A stretch of 64,000 bases of DNA from Athripsodes cinereus (Eukaryota > Arthropoda > Insecta > Trichoptera > Leptoceridae), in contig OX388319.1 in NCBI GenBank assembly GCA_947579605.1, forward strand, positions 3,100,001 to 3,164,000. Reading direction: 5' to 3'. Positions 33,694 to 44,048 of this stretch are shown here, one piece after another (positions within the stretch are counted from its first letter, which is position 1; each line of letters starts with the position of its first letter). Below the pieces are notes generated by a model. That model did not search any database, was not told the origin of the DNA, and worked only from the letters and a program-made list of their open reading frames with translations. The translations under genes and the position numbers were made by a program.

Positions 33694-33699
33694 AAGCAA

Positions 33700-34195
33700 A
33701 AATATTACATTAGCAAAAATATTACATCAAAATTTAGCTTTGAAATTTAAATTAATTGAACCGGAATCAAAATTACCATACTATAATTATTGTCCAGTAT
33801 CGGTACTTGAAAACAATGACACTAAACTCTACTGGGATCGACCAATACAAACTGATCGAACTATTCTAGCTAATCGACCAGATATTGTGTTGGTTGATCG
33901 CAGATGCCGTAAAACATACATCATAGACATCACTATACCGCACGATGAAAATTTAAATAAAGCTGAGCAAGATAAGATAATAAAATATCTTGATCTTGCT
34001 CACGAAATCAAAGATATGTGGAGAACACCTACCACAATCATCGTGCCTATAGTGTTGTCTGTGAATGGTTTAATACCTAAGAGTCTGTCAAACAATCTCA
34101 GAAAACTGGGAGTAGATGACAGGCTCAAATACAGCATGCAGAAGGCCGTACTTCTATCGTCCACCAGGATAGTAAGAAAGTTTTTGTCTCTGTAG
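33700..34195 (+). CDS. Restriction-like endonuclease domain of a Dong/R4-like LINE (5'-truncated)
   Basis: The frame is open from about 33700, before the alternative start codon at 33740, and reads HQNLALKFKLIEPESK at its left end; the true start was lost with the 5' truncation. It encodes the C-terminal nuclease region of LINEs that use a restriction-enzyme-like endonuclease: RPDIVLVDR, then YIIDITIPHDENLNKAE, giving the PD-x(about 13)-D pattern. After it comes the helical tail KYLDLAHEIKDMW, VPIVLSVNGLIPKSL and KAVLLSSTRIVRKFLSL. In full elements this domain nicks the target DNA for priming. There is no internal stop, so decay has been slight. Zinc fingers and RT are absent here. R4/Dong is my clade choice because of the domain order and the TAA target; R2-like is less likely. 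Confidence 0.8.
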
Positions 34196-34424
34196 CTCTG
34201 TAAGTGATCTCCCATGATTGTACTATTTCATAGAACATCATGGAAGAATCAACTCGAATAATGTTGGGGTTCTACATTTTGAATATACATAAATTTATTT
34301 TAATATTTTATGGTTTTTGTTATTTAATGTTATTTTTAAATTTTATTGTTAATCTTATATTGTGTTCAAAATGTAGAATCAAATATTGTTTTGTTTAATA
34401 AATGAGATATGAGATAATAATAAT
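33700..34424 (+). mobile_element. Dong/R4-like LINE, 5'-truncated
   Basis: Consists of the C-terminal coding part, a 220-bp 3'UTR and an (AAT)n end at 34413-34424, with (TAA)n on the 5' side. A 3'UTR copy that reads as identical lies inverted at 13437-13666. A DNA transposon starts six bases after it. Confidence 0.85.
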
Positions 34425-34429
34425 ACATA

Positions 34430-36445
34430 CGCCCGTATTCACCAAGAAAAACTGAGCGTTCGATCAGCTCAAATTACGATCAACGTCAAAATTGGTATTC
34501 ACCAACATATTTTAGGCTCCCTCAGCGTGATTTGAGTGAAAATTTCCCTCAAATTTGATCGGCCAATTGAGGTGGATTAACTTTTGCTCAGCGTCGATAT
34601 GTCAAAATTATTCTATAATGTCCGCCATACTTGTTTCGTATTGTTGGCGTTTTATTTATAATTTATTGAATATATTTTTGTAGGCGGCATGTAATAATTT
34701 ATATATATGTATATTTATAAATAAATTATTTAATTAATTTATTTATTTGTTTATTTATAATAACATATACGGCACAAGGCCATTAAACATATACAAAAAA
34801 ATCACAAATAGTTCGATTGAATACAACAATCCTTTCAATCGCAGTCGCACTTTCTTATCACACATAAAAGGCACCGTCAACGTAGGTCAGACTTCTGGGA
34901 ACCATAAAAGACAGCTCGCTAACTTTTGAGAAGCACATTAGTTCTCTTGTCAGTGCTTGTTTCTTTCATCTGCAGCAAATTGGGATGATAAAAAGGTGTC
35001 TCACATTAGACGCTAGGAAGTCACTAATTGTGGCTCTGGTAATATCCAGACTAGGATATTGTAACAGTATTTTAGTGGAATTACCTGCTTGTCAGATCTA
35101 TAGGCTGCAATCAGTTTTGAAGTCCACTGCACGTGTTATCTTTGGAGTACAAAGGTGTACACGTATGACTCCACTTTTAAAGGAACTTCATTGGCTACCA
35201 GTGGAGACTATAGTGCAGTTCAAAGTGTGAATGTTAGTTTATAAGGCACAGAATGAGAATGCCCTAGTTTATATTGCTGAATTGTGCAGGTTGAAATATC
35301 AAGAAATGAGCCCGCAGAGGAGAATTTTAACTAATTATGGGGATAGAGCCTTTTGTGTGGCGGGACCCAACCTCTGGCATGGATGCCTCGCTAGCGTAGG
35401 CAAGCTGGACAAGACATTCAGAAAGGATCTAAAAACCTTATAAATTACTAATTACTATTAAATATTGTATTGTGTTTTATATTATGGACGTGGATACATA
35501 TTATATCCAAAACATTTAATTTAATTCAACATAATGTGTCTTCTGACATGGATGCTGTTGTGTATCCGAGTTTCTATAATGATGTGGATGTAATGTCCTA
35601 GAATTGATGAATTGTTCAGTATCATTGAAGTGCTTTGGCACGTTAACGACACTTTCATGTTGTCCAATAATAATAATTATAATAGTTCTACTTTCGACTA
35701 AATATGTTACAGAGTACTTACTAAACAACATGAATATCTTTTATTTATTTATCTTATAAACAGCTTATGCCTTTAACAAATAAATAAAAACAAATACAAA
35801 AATAGTAACAAGATTTTTATTTATAATGTTTCATATTGTACAATGTACATATCTATGTTATAAAATACCACGGATAGTGTAATAGTTCAATATTGCAAGG
35901 AATTAAAATTATTTCTTGATGGTGAATTACCGTGTATTTTTGTTATATACGGAGTATTTCAGTTATTTTTCTATCCTTGTTTATAATATCTTTTAATTTC
36001 AACCTCACCGGCAAACAGTTTTGACAACAATGCATGATTCGATTAAATGCTAGCTGTCAAATCGACTGCTATCAAAGTAATATCTGTTTAAGTTCATGTC
36101 TTGATTTTGTATAAATAAAGGCATTTATAAATATTTAAAAAATATACATACAATTTTTTGAATGATACATATATTTTTTAAATGGCTAAAAAATATTTTT
36201 ATTTGTATAATTATCAAAAATATACTTTTTAGTTACTTTAATGGCTGTTTCCGTAAATAAATGTCAGTTTCATTTCATAATATTTACATTGTATCCATGG
36301 ATACGCACGATCAAATTCGACTCAGCTAAGCATTGTAAATTTTCGTTGGTGAATACCTATCTACGTTGAGGAATGCTGAGGGAGATTTAAGCTGATCGTT
36401 TGCTCAGCTGATCGTTCGCTCAGTTTTTCTTGGTGAATACAGGCG
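34430..36445. mobile_element. 2-kb TIR DNA transposon (Harbinger-like), non-autonomous
   Basis: The left end CGCCCGTATTCACCAAGAAA and the right end read inverted CGCCTGTATTCACCAAGAAA continue as a matched TIR of about 40 bp (…ACTGAGCG-TCGATCAGCT). A second inner copy of GGTATTCACCAA occurs near both ends (34493 and 36343), so the termini are doubled. GGC-GTATTCACCAA termini resemble PIF/Harbinger families; flanking trinucleotides ATA and TTA are at best an imperfect target duplication. It has no transposase and instead carries a LINE relic. Confidence 0.75.
34893..35443 (+). pseudogene. CR1/L2-like RT C-terminal relic inside the TIR transposon
   Basis: One frame reads SSLTFEKHISSLVSACFFHL, QIGMIKRCLTLDARKSL, ISRLGYCNSIL, LQSVLKSTARVIFG and LKELHWLPVE, then a stop at 35228-35230, and goes on MLVYKAQNENALVYIAEL and GDRAFCVAGPNLWHG to a final stop. 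This is the classic RT thumb and tail of CR1/L2-type LINEs ('L.YCNSLL.GLP', 'LQ.VQN.AAR', 'L.WLPV..RI.FK', 'G.RAF....P.LWN.LP'). A single premature stop and missing upstream palm make it a relic. Its place inside the transposon dates it as either carried cargo or a later insertion. Confidence 0.85.
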
Positions 36446-36465
36446 TTAGACAAATACAGGAGTAT

Positions 36466-36593
36466 CATCATCATCATCATCGCCCTCAACAAGCTCAAGC
36501 TCCAACAATCGCGGCAGAAACCAGCCTACTCCATTCAGAGCGTCTCTGCGCCAATTGCGTCACCTCTTTCCACGACATTCCTTGCGTAGGAAT
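36466..36593 (-). mobile_element. RTE-like LINE 3' fragment with 12-bp target duplication
   Basis: The minus strand encodes GMSWKEVTQLAQRRSEWSRL and a short UTR ending in (GAT)n. It is the same 3' end as the RT at 50128-51401. ATACAGGAGTAT occurs exactly at 36454-36465 and 36594-36605, a clear target-site duplication of a 5'-truncated insertion. Confidence 0.88.
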
Positions 36594-36865
36594 ATACAGG
36601 AGTATACATCTTTTTAAATACCAGTGCAAGCACACTGGATGGCAAATTATGTTGGGGTTATAAAATGGCATTTTTGTAAAAAAAAAAAGATTTTTTTTAG
36701 TTTCATGCAAAAGAACAACTGACAATGAGTTAAGTTATTGACTTTCTAATAATATTTTGTTTGCTTACTATTTTTATTTATTTATTTAAATTTATAAAAA
36801 AATATAATGTTTGCATGTGTTAATTGTATATGAGTCAGTGATTTCACACCTTAATATTATGCCTG

Positions 36866-37018
36866 ACCCCCTAGACAAACACGCACTTGGCGATCGACTA
36901 CAAACGAATTTTCGACAATAACTGCAACAACATAATTATAATTACACGGTACATGTAGGTAGATTATCGAAAAGTTCGCCAATAGTCGATCGCTAAGAAC
37001 GGTTTGTCTACGGCCCCA
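36866..37018. mobile_element. Short palindromic MITE
   Basis: CTAGACAAAC...GGCGATCGACTA on the left matches, inverted, CGTAGACAAAC...AGCGATCGACTA on the right, over some 45 bp each side. It is about 150 bp, without coding capacity. Confidence 0.6.
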
Positions 37019-37028
37019 GTACTTATTA

Positions 37029-37213
37029 CACTGAGAAAAATACTAACGAAATTTCACAACAAATCATTGTTACCTACGTACTATCAGATTAGGACCGGAG
37101 ATAGTACAAACGATTCATTAGTACGAATCTATAATATTAACTTTTTGCAAACAAATCGTTAGTAAATTTGCTAGCGATTTGTTAGTAAATTTACAAACTA
37201 ACTTTTCTGTGAG
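37029..37213. mobile_element. Half copy of the CACTGAG palindromic MITE
   Basis: The left arm is nearly the same as 2335-2460 (CACTGAGAAAAATACTAACG, ATCAGATTAGGACCGGAGAT). The right arm is lost apart from a degenerate terminus near 37200. Confidence 0.75.
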
Positions 37214-38164
37214 GTGAATAAATTATTAAATTCTATAGATTTTTGTTGCGCATTTGATTGTTTGTTTCTTATCAAGTATGTTTTAACGCATTTTTAATGC
37301 ATTTTAAAGAAGGTTTATGCGCCATTTGATGTATTAATAAATAAATAAATAAATATTACCAACATGGAGAAAAGAAACTAATGTTTTGATAATATTTCTT
37401 TTAAACATTAAACAACATAAATGATCGTATACTTATAATTTTATTGAAATTGTTACATATCCTAATTCAAATCATTTTTCTTTTCAAAAGAACCAAATAC
37501 AGCGCCTTCTAAGAAAGCTTCGCGTTTCTGTGTATTTGTCGTTTTCTTTATGATATTATTCTGCAAAGCTTTTTCTTCACTTCACATCTTTCGTTCTTCA
37601 AAACCGTTTTCTTTTCATCAAAATAAACCTGACACAGATACTTCTTGTGTAGAATACTTAAAAAGTAGAACTATTAAAAATTTGCCTCGCGAAATACCCG
37701 AATGTTTGTAAATACTTAAGTATGTACTATGAATACATTTTGAAAGTGGCTTAGTACCATGAAAGATATATATCTAAAGAAAAAAAACACAAAAGAGATA
37801 TCGTCAAAAATAAACAACAGAATCAAAGGTGAGTCTCTATCCTGGCGACAAAGTCGTTTTATGCTTTATTGAAAATATCAACATGAAGATTCGATTTATA
37901 AAATAATTTTATATCCTTGGCAACAGGAGAATCTGGGATTATGTTTGTTCTGATATCCGGTTGGAAGAAAAAAATAATATGCGTCATTGAGAACAATTGC
38001 ACGATATTGTAACGTAGATACTAAACTCGCCTAGTATCATTAGATTATGTTCGAAGCTACTTGAGGGTTTGAAAACATGCCTCGCACAAAATTAAGGGTT
38101 AAAGGAAAATATGTTTAAAATAGATGATTAGGTACTTTAATTTCTCAATATCGTGATATCTATT
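37214..38164. other. No feature recognised
   Basis: AT-rich. 37757-37806 shares about 45 bp with 40290-40345 (TAAAGAAAAAAAACACAAAA and flanks). Confidence 0.4.
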
Positions 38165-38300
38165 CATCTTTCGAACATGTTTTACATTTATTTATTTATA
38201 AACATTATTTTAAGAACATAATGGGTCACAAAATCGACCTAACTGAGCATGAGCCCGTATCATGGCAGACTGAATCAGTTTTTAACTTTACTTTATTTAG
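38165..38300 (-). repeat. Repeat shared with 4745-4880
   Basis: CTAACTGAGCATGAGCCCGT and GGCAGACTGAATCAG recur in both copies; probably a LINE 3'UTR on the minus strand. Confidence 0.5.
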
Positions 38301-39039
38301 CACATTATTAAAACAATATACGTATACGTACCTATATCCTAAAGGGATACTTTGTACCTAAGTACTTTGAATTCTCATTTCAGCTAAGTACTTTAATTTA
38401 TTTCTGAGAAATATTCTTTTTTCAAAACATTTCTTTACTTATATGATTTTGTATTCATAACAATTTCATTAACACGCTTACGTTCATACCGTTATAATAA
38501 ATGTTGGTTAAATAAAAAAATAATCTTTTTACATTTGATCTTAAGCATCTGAATAAATATAATATAATAAATACCTGTATAGCTGTTAGGTACCTACTCA
38601 ACCCAAGTTCCCCAAGGGCAGACAGAGAAGTCTGAAAGCCATTATTGTCGCAGAAGTTAATATTTTTCCAGATATAGGTATATTTAATAAATAAATATAA
38701 TTAATTTTTATTTTACTTTTTTAACGCTAAACTTGGCTTAAACGCTACGAGTGAGACTTATAACTACCTCACTTCAGCGATGACGTATAACATCCATTCT
38801 TTATGTCTTATTTTTTACTGATATAATGCCGCCACAGTCGTGGGTGAAACCTTGGGACATAAATTGCCCTATAGACCACGGCCTTTCAGCCCGGAAGAAA
38901 ACTTTTCTACTAGTAAGTGACGCTGGCCGTGAAAGGCTAAGAACAAAGTATTTAATGTTATTCGGCACTAAACTATATTTTTATTTATTTATTGTTTATA
39001 TTTAACCCTATTATTTATATTTATTTATTGTTTATATTT

Positions 39040-39490
39040 TATTACAAGACTGGGAGGCCTAATTAAGGTACCTCCCAGAAAAACATCTGCTGGACAACAC
39101 CACTATACTCATTTGGGTGTTGTGTGGTACAATAAGCTGAACAAAAAATCTAAGTATGATTCTACAAAAAAAAATCATAGTTTTAAATTGAATCTGAAAG
39201 ATATTTTTAAATAGCTGTTCAACTGCTCTGTTTTTGAGTTTTGTTAAGAAACTGTATTTGGTTGCTGTTTGTATTGTGGATATGTTTTTATTTTTGTTGT
39301 TGTTTGGTGAGCGCTATTGTTTTATCTAAATTATATAAAAAATGTTTAAACCCTCAAAGCACGAGCACTGCTCAATTTTGAGGGTCAAATATGTAATAAA
39401 TGTGTTTTTTTTAGTAATAAGGTGTGTAGTATGTAATATTATTAAATTGTAAATTTTATTTTAATAAAAATATTTGAATTTGAATTTGAA
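39040..39490 (+). mobile_element. LINE 3'UTR insertion with (TTTGAA)n tail
   Basis: Absent from the paralogous copy at 47345-47365. Contains AAGCACGAGCACTGCTCAAT, AATAAA-type signal and ends TTTGAATTTGAATTTGAA. The surrounding TTATTTATTGTTTATATTT is present on both sides of the left junction, suggesting a target duplication. Confidence 0.7.
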
Positions 39491-39689
39491 TATTGGTTAT
39501 CTAATCTTTTCACGTTCTAATGATACTTATCTGATAAATCAAACAAACGTCACACTTTATTATCATCTTTGATTACATTTATCTTATCTTTTTTTGTTAA
39601 ACTTATCTTATCTACCATTTTATATGATTTAGTTTCACGTCACGTTTTTATCAACTTTATATTGGTGAGTTATGTTAGTACTGTCACAA

Positions 39690-39783
39690 GGCTCGCTGGT
39701 CTATCGGTAAGACGCACAAGAGGCTGGGCTAGCTTAATAACCTGGCAAGTGAAAATCATGGTTCAAATCCATGGGCGAGTCGA
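39690..39783 (+). repeat. tRNA-Pro-like head (S2) in composite copy 1
   Basis: GGCTCGCTGGTCTATCGGTA ... ATGGTTCAAATCCATGGGCG ... AGTC. Strong tRNA-Pro D-half resemblance and an intact T arm; the middle is not a normal anticodon arm. Confidence 0.75.
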
Positions 39784-39805
39784 TCTTTTTGTTTTTTTTT
39801 TAAAT

Positions 39806-40062
39806 ATATATTTGGGTTTTTATTATAAACCCATAAACAATGGTGGCTTTCCTCGATGGTTACCAAGAATTTGATTTGGAATAACTAATGAACGCAACAA
39901 TTTAGCTAAGAATATAAATACAAGCCGAATACAACCTTATACACCTTTCATAGTAAAATAAAAGCTTGTTTCGTGAAAGGTAAGTTTGCCGGCACCTGGT
40001 ATCGAACCACGCACCTTTTGTGCACGAGGCCGAGGCTATGCCTCCAGGTTACCGACAAACTC
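39806..40062 (-). repeat. SINE S1 in composite copy 1
   Basis: The minus strand reads GAGTTTGTCGGTAACCTGGA, GGTTCGATACCAGGTGCCGG, then the S1 body with an extra stretch near its end. It points toward the S2 head at 39690. Confidence 0.75.
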
Positions 40063-40154
40063 GTGTTTATCAAATATTTCCTTTTTATATTATCTATGTA
40101 AATCTCAAAATTTTTTGTAAGTTCTTAAGTATATTACTTGATTACCCCTTATTG

Positions 40155-40600
40155 GATGAAAAAGGAAAACACGTTCCTAGCTTATGAACAATAGTACATA
40201 TTATATTTTTTGCAATCCCGGTTGATCAAATTTGTGTGCACAGTGAATAACTCTTTTTTTTTCGATTGTCAGAATATTTTTGATTTTACACTGCATGTAC
40301 TATGAAAGATGTATTTCTAAAGAAAAAAAACACAAAAGAGATATCGTCAAAATGATGAATGAAAAAGGAAAACACGTTCCTAGCTTATGAACAATAGTAC
40401 ATACTCGTATTATTTATATTTTTTTCAATCCCAGGTGATCAAATTTGTGTGGAAAATGAAAAACTCTTTTTTTTAGATTGTCACAATATTTTTGATTTTT
40501 CACTGCATTCACGTTATTTTCATTTAAAGCTATAAGCTCGAAACTGAAATTTGTTGACTTTTGGGTTATATGCTCATACATATCAAGTTTCAAAATAAAA
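40155..40600. repeat. Local duplication, about 203-bp spacing
   Basis: GGAAAACACGTTCCTAGCTT and following bases occur at 40160 and again at 40363, with the same downstream context. A third copy is at 49785-50000. Confidence 0.75.
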
Positions 40601-40609
40601 CAATAAATT

Positions 40610-40778
40610 GAGTTCGTCGGTAGCCTGGAGGTAGAGTCGTGCACATGAGATTCGCGGTTCGATCGCAGATGCCGGCAAATTCCCCTTTCACGACACAAGC
40701 TTTTAGCTTACTGTGAAAGATGTAAAAGGTTGTATTTTGGTTTATAACAAAAAATCCAGATACGTCTTTTTAAAAACA
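40610..40778 (+). repeat. tRNA-derived SINE, family S1, internal deletion
   Basis: GAGTTCGTCGGTAGCCTGGA head, GGTTCGATCGCAGATGCCGG, body and T-rich end. Eight or so bases between the A and B box are missing compared with 32617. Confidence 0.8.
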
Positions 40779-41785
40779 AAAAAAGTATCATAGTTCATAC
40801 AAAAAAATTTGCTCTTAATTTCTTGAATGATCAAAAAGCTAATCATTCACTGACTGAGTATAATGGTTTCAGGAGATGCCTGAAAACTTAATTTTCCAAG
40901 AGCTTTTATGCATGACACACCTTTAATCTTATTTTTAAAACATTGAACAAAGACTGAATGTAGGCTTAACATTATAAAATATTATATAATATATTTCATT
41001 CAATAGTAATAAGTCAGTTCGAGTAGCCGTACTTTGTGTATCTCCTGTTCGTGATCGCTATATCTCCGGAAGTTCAAAGAGTCTAATATAGTGCTGTATA
41101 TGAGTAAATTTGTTTTTTTGTGTAGTTTCCGGTGGTGTAGAAAGCTATCGGGTGAGTGTTGGTTTGGAAAAATTACTGGTGGAAACGTGAAAACTCTGTA
41201 GGATTTTTACATACAATACAAATTATTTGAACGCTACCTTTCCTGTTCTGGTGATCATAGGGAGTGTGGTGTCATTTTTTGCAGAAAAGTGTGGTAAACA
41301 AAAAGTTTCGCGAAAGTGCCTACCAAACTCTCATATTTTCTGAGAAAAATCAGTTTTTCCGATCTGTAAGTTTTTCCGAGGGTTTTTCCGAGAGGGACAT
41401 TGATGTCATCTTAGACTGTTGCTTATTCTGAGTTTAGTGACGTTTTTCTTTTTGTTGTGAGATAAAAATTAAGAAAGTTATACTGATATAATAAATTAAA
41501 ATAACCCTTTTTGTGGGGTGCCACTCAACCCTTACATAATTTTTGAGAATTTTTGATACCAATAGTAAGAGAATATTAAACTCATTAAAAAAGTCCGCGG
41601 GTACATTCTTCTATCTACAAGTGTGTTTGATCTGCAGACAGTTATACTAATTTTCCCATATAAAAAATATTAAATTGGCCAAACTACCTACCTCCTGCTG
41701 TCCGCACTCTGAACTACCGTGTATATACCTACATACATTATAGTAAAGACTTTGCAAGGATTGTTTGTTGGTTAAATAAATAAAG

Positions 41786-42740
41786 ATGAATACTTGCTAT
41801 TCTTGTGAAGGCTGAAGAGGCGTTATGCTGCTCCCAATGTAAAAACGCTTACCACTTCCTATGTGTAAATGTAACTCATGAAAAATATAAAAAAATGTCA
41901 AAGGATAGGAAGACAGCTTGGTGTTGCTCATCTTGTAAGGTATATGGGAAACAGTCGTGCCATAAAAGCGAAGAAGATCCCATGGATATGGATAGAGACA
42001 GCTTATGTGAGAAGATTATTAATACTCTTAGTGAGCGACTTGAAAAAATGGTGACGGCTGGAATGGAAATCGTTAGAAAAGAGGTAGCTGGAACCATGGA
42101 GGAGATAAAATCATCACTTAAATTTCTGTCCGATGAATACGATCGCCTTAACAAGGAGGTCACTAAATTGGACGAAGTTGTGAAGGAACAGAGTGCCTTA
42201 CGCGAGGAGATAGCTTTCCTGAGGAATAGAGTGGAAGCATTGGACGACAGAGAAAACCACCGGCAGCAGGAACTTCTGAACAAAAATATAGAGGTTGCAG
42301 GAATAATACTGCCTCCCAATGAAAATTTGATGGCATTTGTCAAGAAACTGGCTGGCGAAGTTAAGCATGATATCAAAGAACATGCCATTGAAGACGTAAT
42401 ACGATTGCCGGTGAGGAGTGACGGGAAGCCGCCAATGGTTATCGTTAAAATGTGTTCAGCGGAAGGTCGAGATAAATTTCTAAAATTGTTAAAGGATAAA
42501 AAAAGAGATGCAGAGAGTCAACGTGGGATGGCCCAGATGTTTTTCAATGAACACCTTACGGTAAAGAACAGAATCCTGTTAAGGAATACGAGAGATAGAG
42601 CCAGGGTACTAAATTATAGATTCGTCTGGGTTAAGAGAGGAAGAATATTTGCCAGAGAGAGACCAAATTCACAGGTTTTTCGTGTCAGAGGGGAAAACGA
42701 CCTAAAATCATTGGGGTCCACAATTGCAATGGGCAAGTGA
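41786..42740 (+). pseudogene. LINE ORF1: PHD finger, coiled coil, FP-like nucleic-acid-binding domain
   Basis: ORF1 proteins coat element RNA. The best start is ATG 41786, giving MNTCYSCEG, but that frame stops at 41813. The rest is open from 41805 one base out of phase: KAEEALCCSQCKNAYHFLC and CCSSC. Together these supply the C4HC3 spacing of a PHD finger (CxxC, CxxC, HxxC, CxxC) only if one base is gained or lost near 41810. Then comes a charged helix (residues about 60-155) with heptad-like Leu/Val spacing, probably a coiled coil for oligomerisation. The C-terminal third has NIEVAGI, IEDVIRLPVR, FFNEHLTVKNRILL and FVWVKRGRIFARE, the signature of the baculovirus FP-like domain found in insect LINE ORF1s. 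The protein would be about 317 residues. Stop TGA 42738. Frame break could be real or a sequencing error. Confidence 0.8.
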
Positions 42741-43052
42741 GGCGATTCAGAGGAGATCTCCGGTTTTTGGGGGGTTTTTTTGTTCTTGTGTTTGAGATGT
42801 GTTCTAGTCTCGATTGTCTTTTGTTTTTGTGTTACTTTTGTTTTCTTTTGTTTTTTGAATTCTGCCTTTCAGATGTGTTTCTGGTGATTGATGATAAAGT
42901 TGTAGATCATAGGTATGTGCGTTATTTGTATGCTTATGAGTTAAAGAATGATATGGAAGTGTTGGTTTTTGTGTGTTCTGACGATATTCTGGATATCTAT
43001 AATATCGGTAATATTAACATAGACAAAATATATATACATAGGCGCGGATGAG
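42741..43052 (+). other. ORF1-ORF2 spacer, fully open in one frame
   Basis: A 104-codon frame starts on a GTG overlapping the ORF1 stop (GTGA) and ends at a TGA just before the ORF2 ATG (43053). The predicted peptide is Phe/Leu/Val/Cys-rich with a hydrophobic run at residues about 12-50, which follows from the TTTG-rich DNA. I see no domain. It may be chance, or a trace of a translation-coupling spacer. Confidence 0.4.
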
Positions 43053-44048
43053 ATGATTTTTGATGAACTAGAAAATTTTATAGTTTGGGAGTTAGTTATA
43101 GACCCAATGCAATGCAGCCAGCGATTCTCAAATTCCAATACATTAAAGATTTTAAACATGAATATTAGAAGCATCCATAAGAATTTTGATGAATTTGCTG
43201 TTTTCCTTAAAGGGATGGGAGTGGGTCCTGATGTGTTGGTGCTCACTGAGTGCTGGCTGGGGCGGGGTGATATTGCATCCAAGTTAAATGGATATCACAG
43301 TTACCAAACAACTCAGCACATGAACAGATCAGACGGGGTTATGGTGTTTATTAAAGATTCACTACACTCCACTTGTAAAGAAATTCACCTACCGGGTGCG
43401 AATGCCTTGTTTGTTGAATGTGAAAATGATCTATCAATTATTGCGATGTATCGTTCGCCTTCAAATAGCGATATAACACAGTTTGTTACTTCCTTGGGCT
43501 ACATGTTGGAAAATATCCCTAAACATGATCATACTGTTCTTGCAGGAGATCTTAATATTAATATAATAGACAGAACTGAAAGTGCTGAAAGATATCTGTG
43601 TTTACTGTACGAACACGGATTCGTGTCTACAATAAATGGGCCAACTCGAGTCTCAACCGGCTCCTCTACGTGTATAGACCACATATTTGCCAAGACTAAG
43701 GCAAACATATGCTCGACTATTGTTGAAACAAGTATCACAGATCACTACATGACAGTCTTGGAAGTTGAGGGTAGAAGTAGCACGCCTAGAGCAAAGAACG
43801 AAAGTATAAAGAGGATTGATTTTGGGAAACTGGAAGGGCATTTGCAAGGTAAGGACTGGTCGTTTGTGCTTAATGACACAGATGCAAATTCGGCGTTGCA
43901 TTCATTCGTGGAATTTTTACAAAATAGTGTGAAAACATGTTCGGAAACGAAGCGGGTATCTCATGTTAAATTTAAGCTCAAACCATGGATTACTGATGCT
44001 CTTGTACACTGTGTTCACCGAAGAGATAAATTACACGGAAAACCTTAG
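43053..44048 (+). CDS. LINE ORF2, apurinic/apyrimidinic-type endonuclease part
   Basis: This domain nicks target DNA to prime reverse transcription. The APE motifs are in order: LKILNMNIRSIHKNF (Asn), VLTECWLG (catalytic Glu), GVMVFIKDS, IAMYRSP, HTVLAGDLNINI (Asp/Asn), GPTRVS (Thr), CIDHIFAK (Asp-His) and TSITDHYMTVLEVE (the SDH box, here TDH). All catalytic positions are present. Start ATG 43053 leaves about 30 residues before the domain. The frame ends at TAG 44046-44048 inside the linker to the RT, because of a frame break (see RT entry). In an intact element endonuclease and RT are one protein. Confidence 0.88.
   Translation: MIFDELENFIVWELVIDPMQCSQRFSNSNTLKILNMNIRSIHKNFDEFAVFLKGMGVGPDVLVLTECWLGRGDIASKLNGYHSYQTTQHMNRSDGVMVFIKDSLHSTCKEIHLPGANALFVECENDLSIIAMYRSPSNSDITQFVTSLGYMLENIPKHDHTVLAGDLNINIIDRTESAERYLCLLYEHGFVSTINGPTRVSTGSSTCIDHIFAKTKANICSTIVETSITDHYMTVLEVEGRSSTPRAKNESIKRIDFGKLEGHLQGKDWSFVLNDTDANSALHSFVEFLQNSVKTCSETKRVSHVKFKLKPWITDALVHCVHRRDKLHGKP

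Larger units (their letters stand above)
38592..40066 (+). repeat. Composite repeat, copy 1 (carries two tRNA-like heads)
   Basis: Matches 46984-47929 in the same order: CTCAACCCAAGTTCCCCAAG, GTCGTGGGTGAAACCTTGGG, CACGGCCTTTCAGC, a TTATCT/GATAA-rich stretch, an S2 head (+), then an S1 SINE (-). In this copy about 450 bp (39040-39490) are inserted, a 5'-truncated LINE 3'UTR. In copy 2 the left side is joined to an RT C-terminus, so the leftmost part is a LINE 3'UTR. Confidence 0.8.

Noticed and set aside
41876..42388. 170-codon minus-strand frame opposite ORF1
   Set aside because: Antisense shadow of a Lys/Glu-rich coiled-coil coding region.
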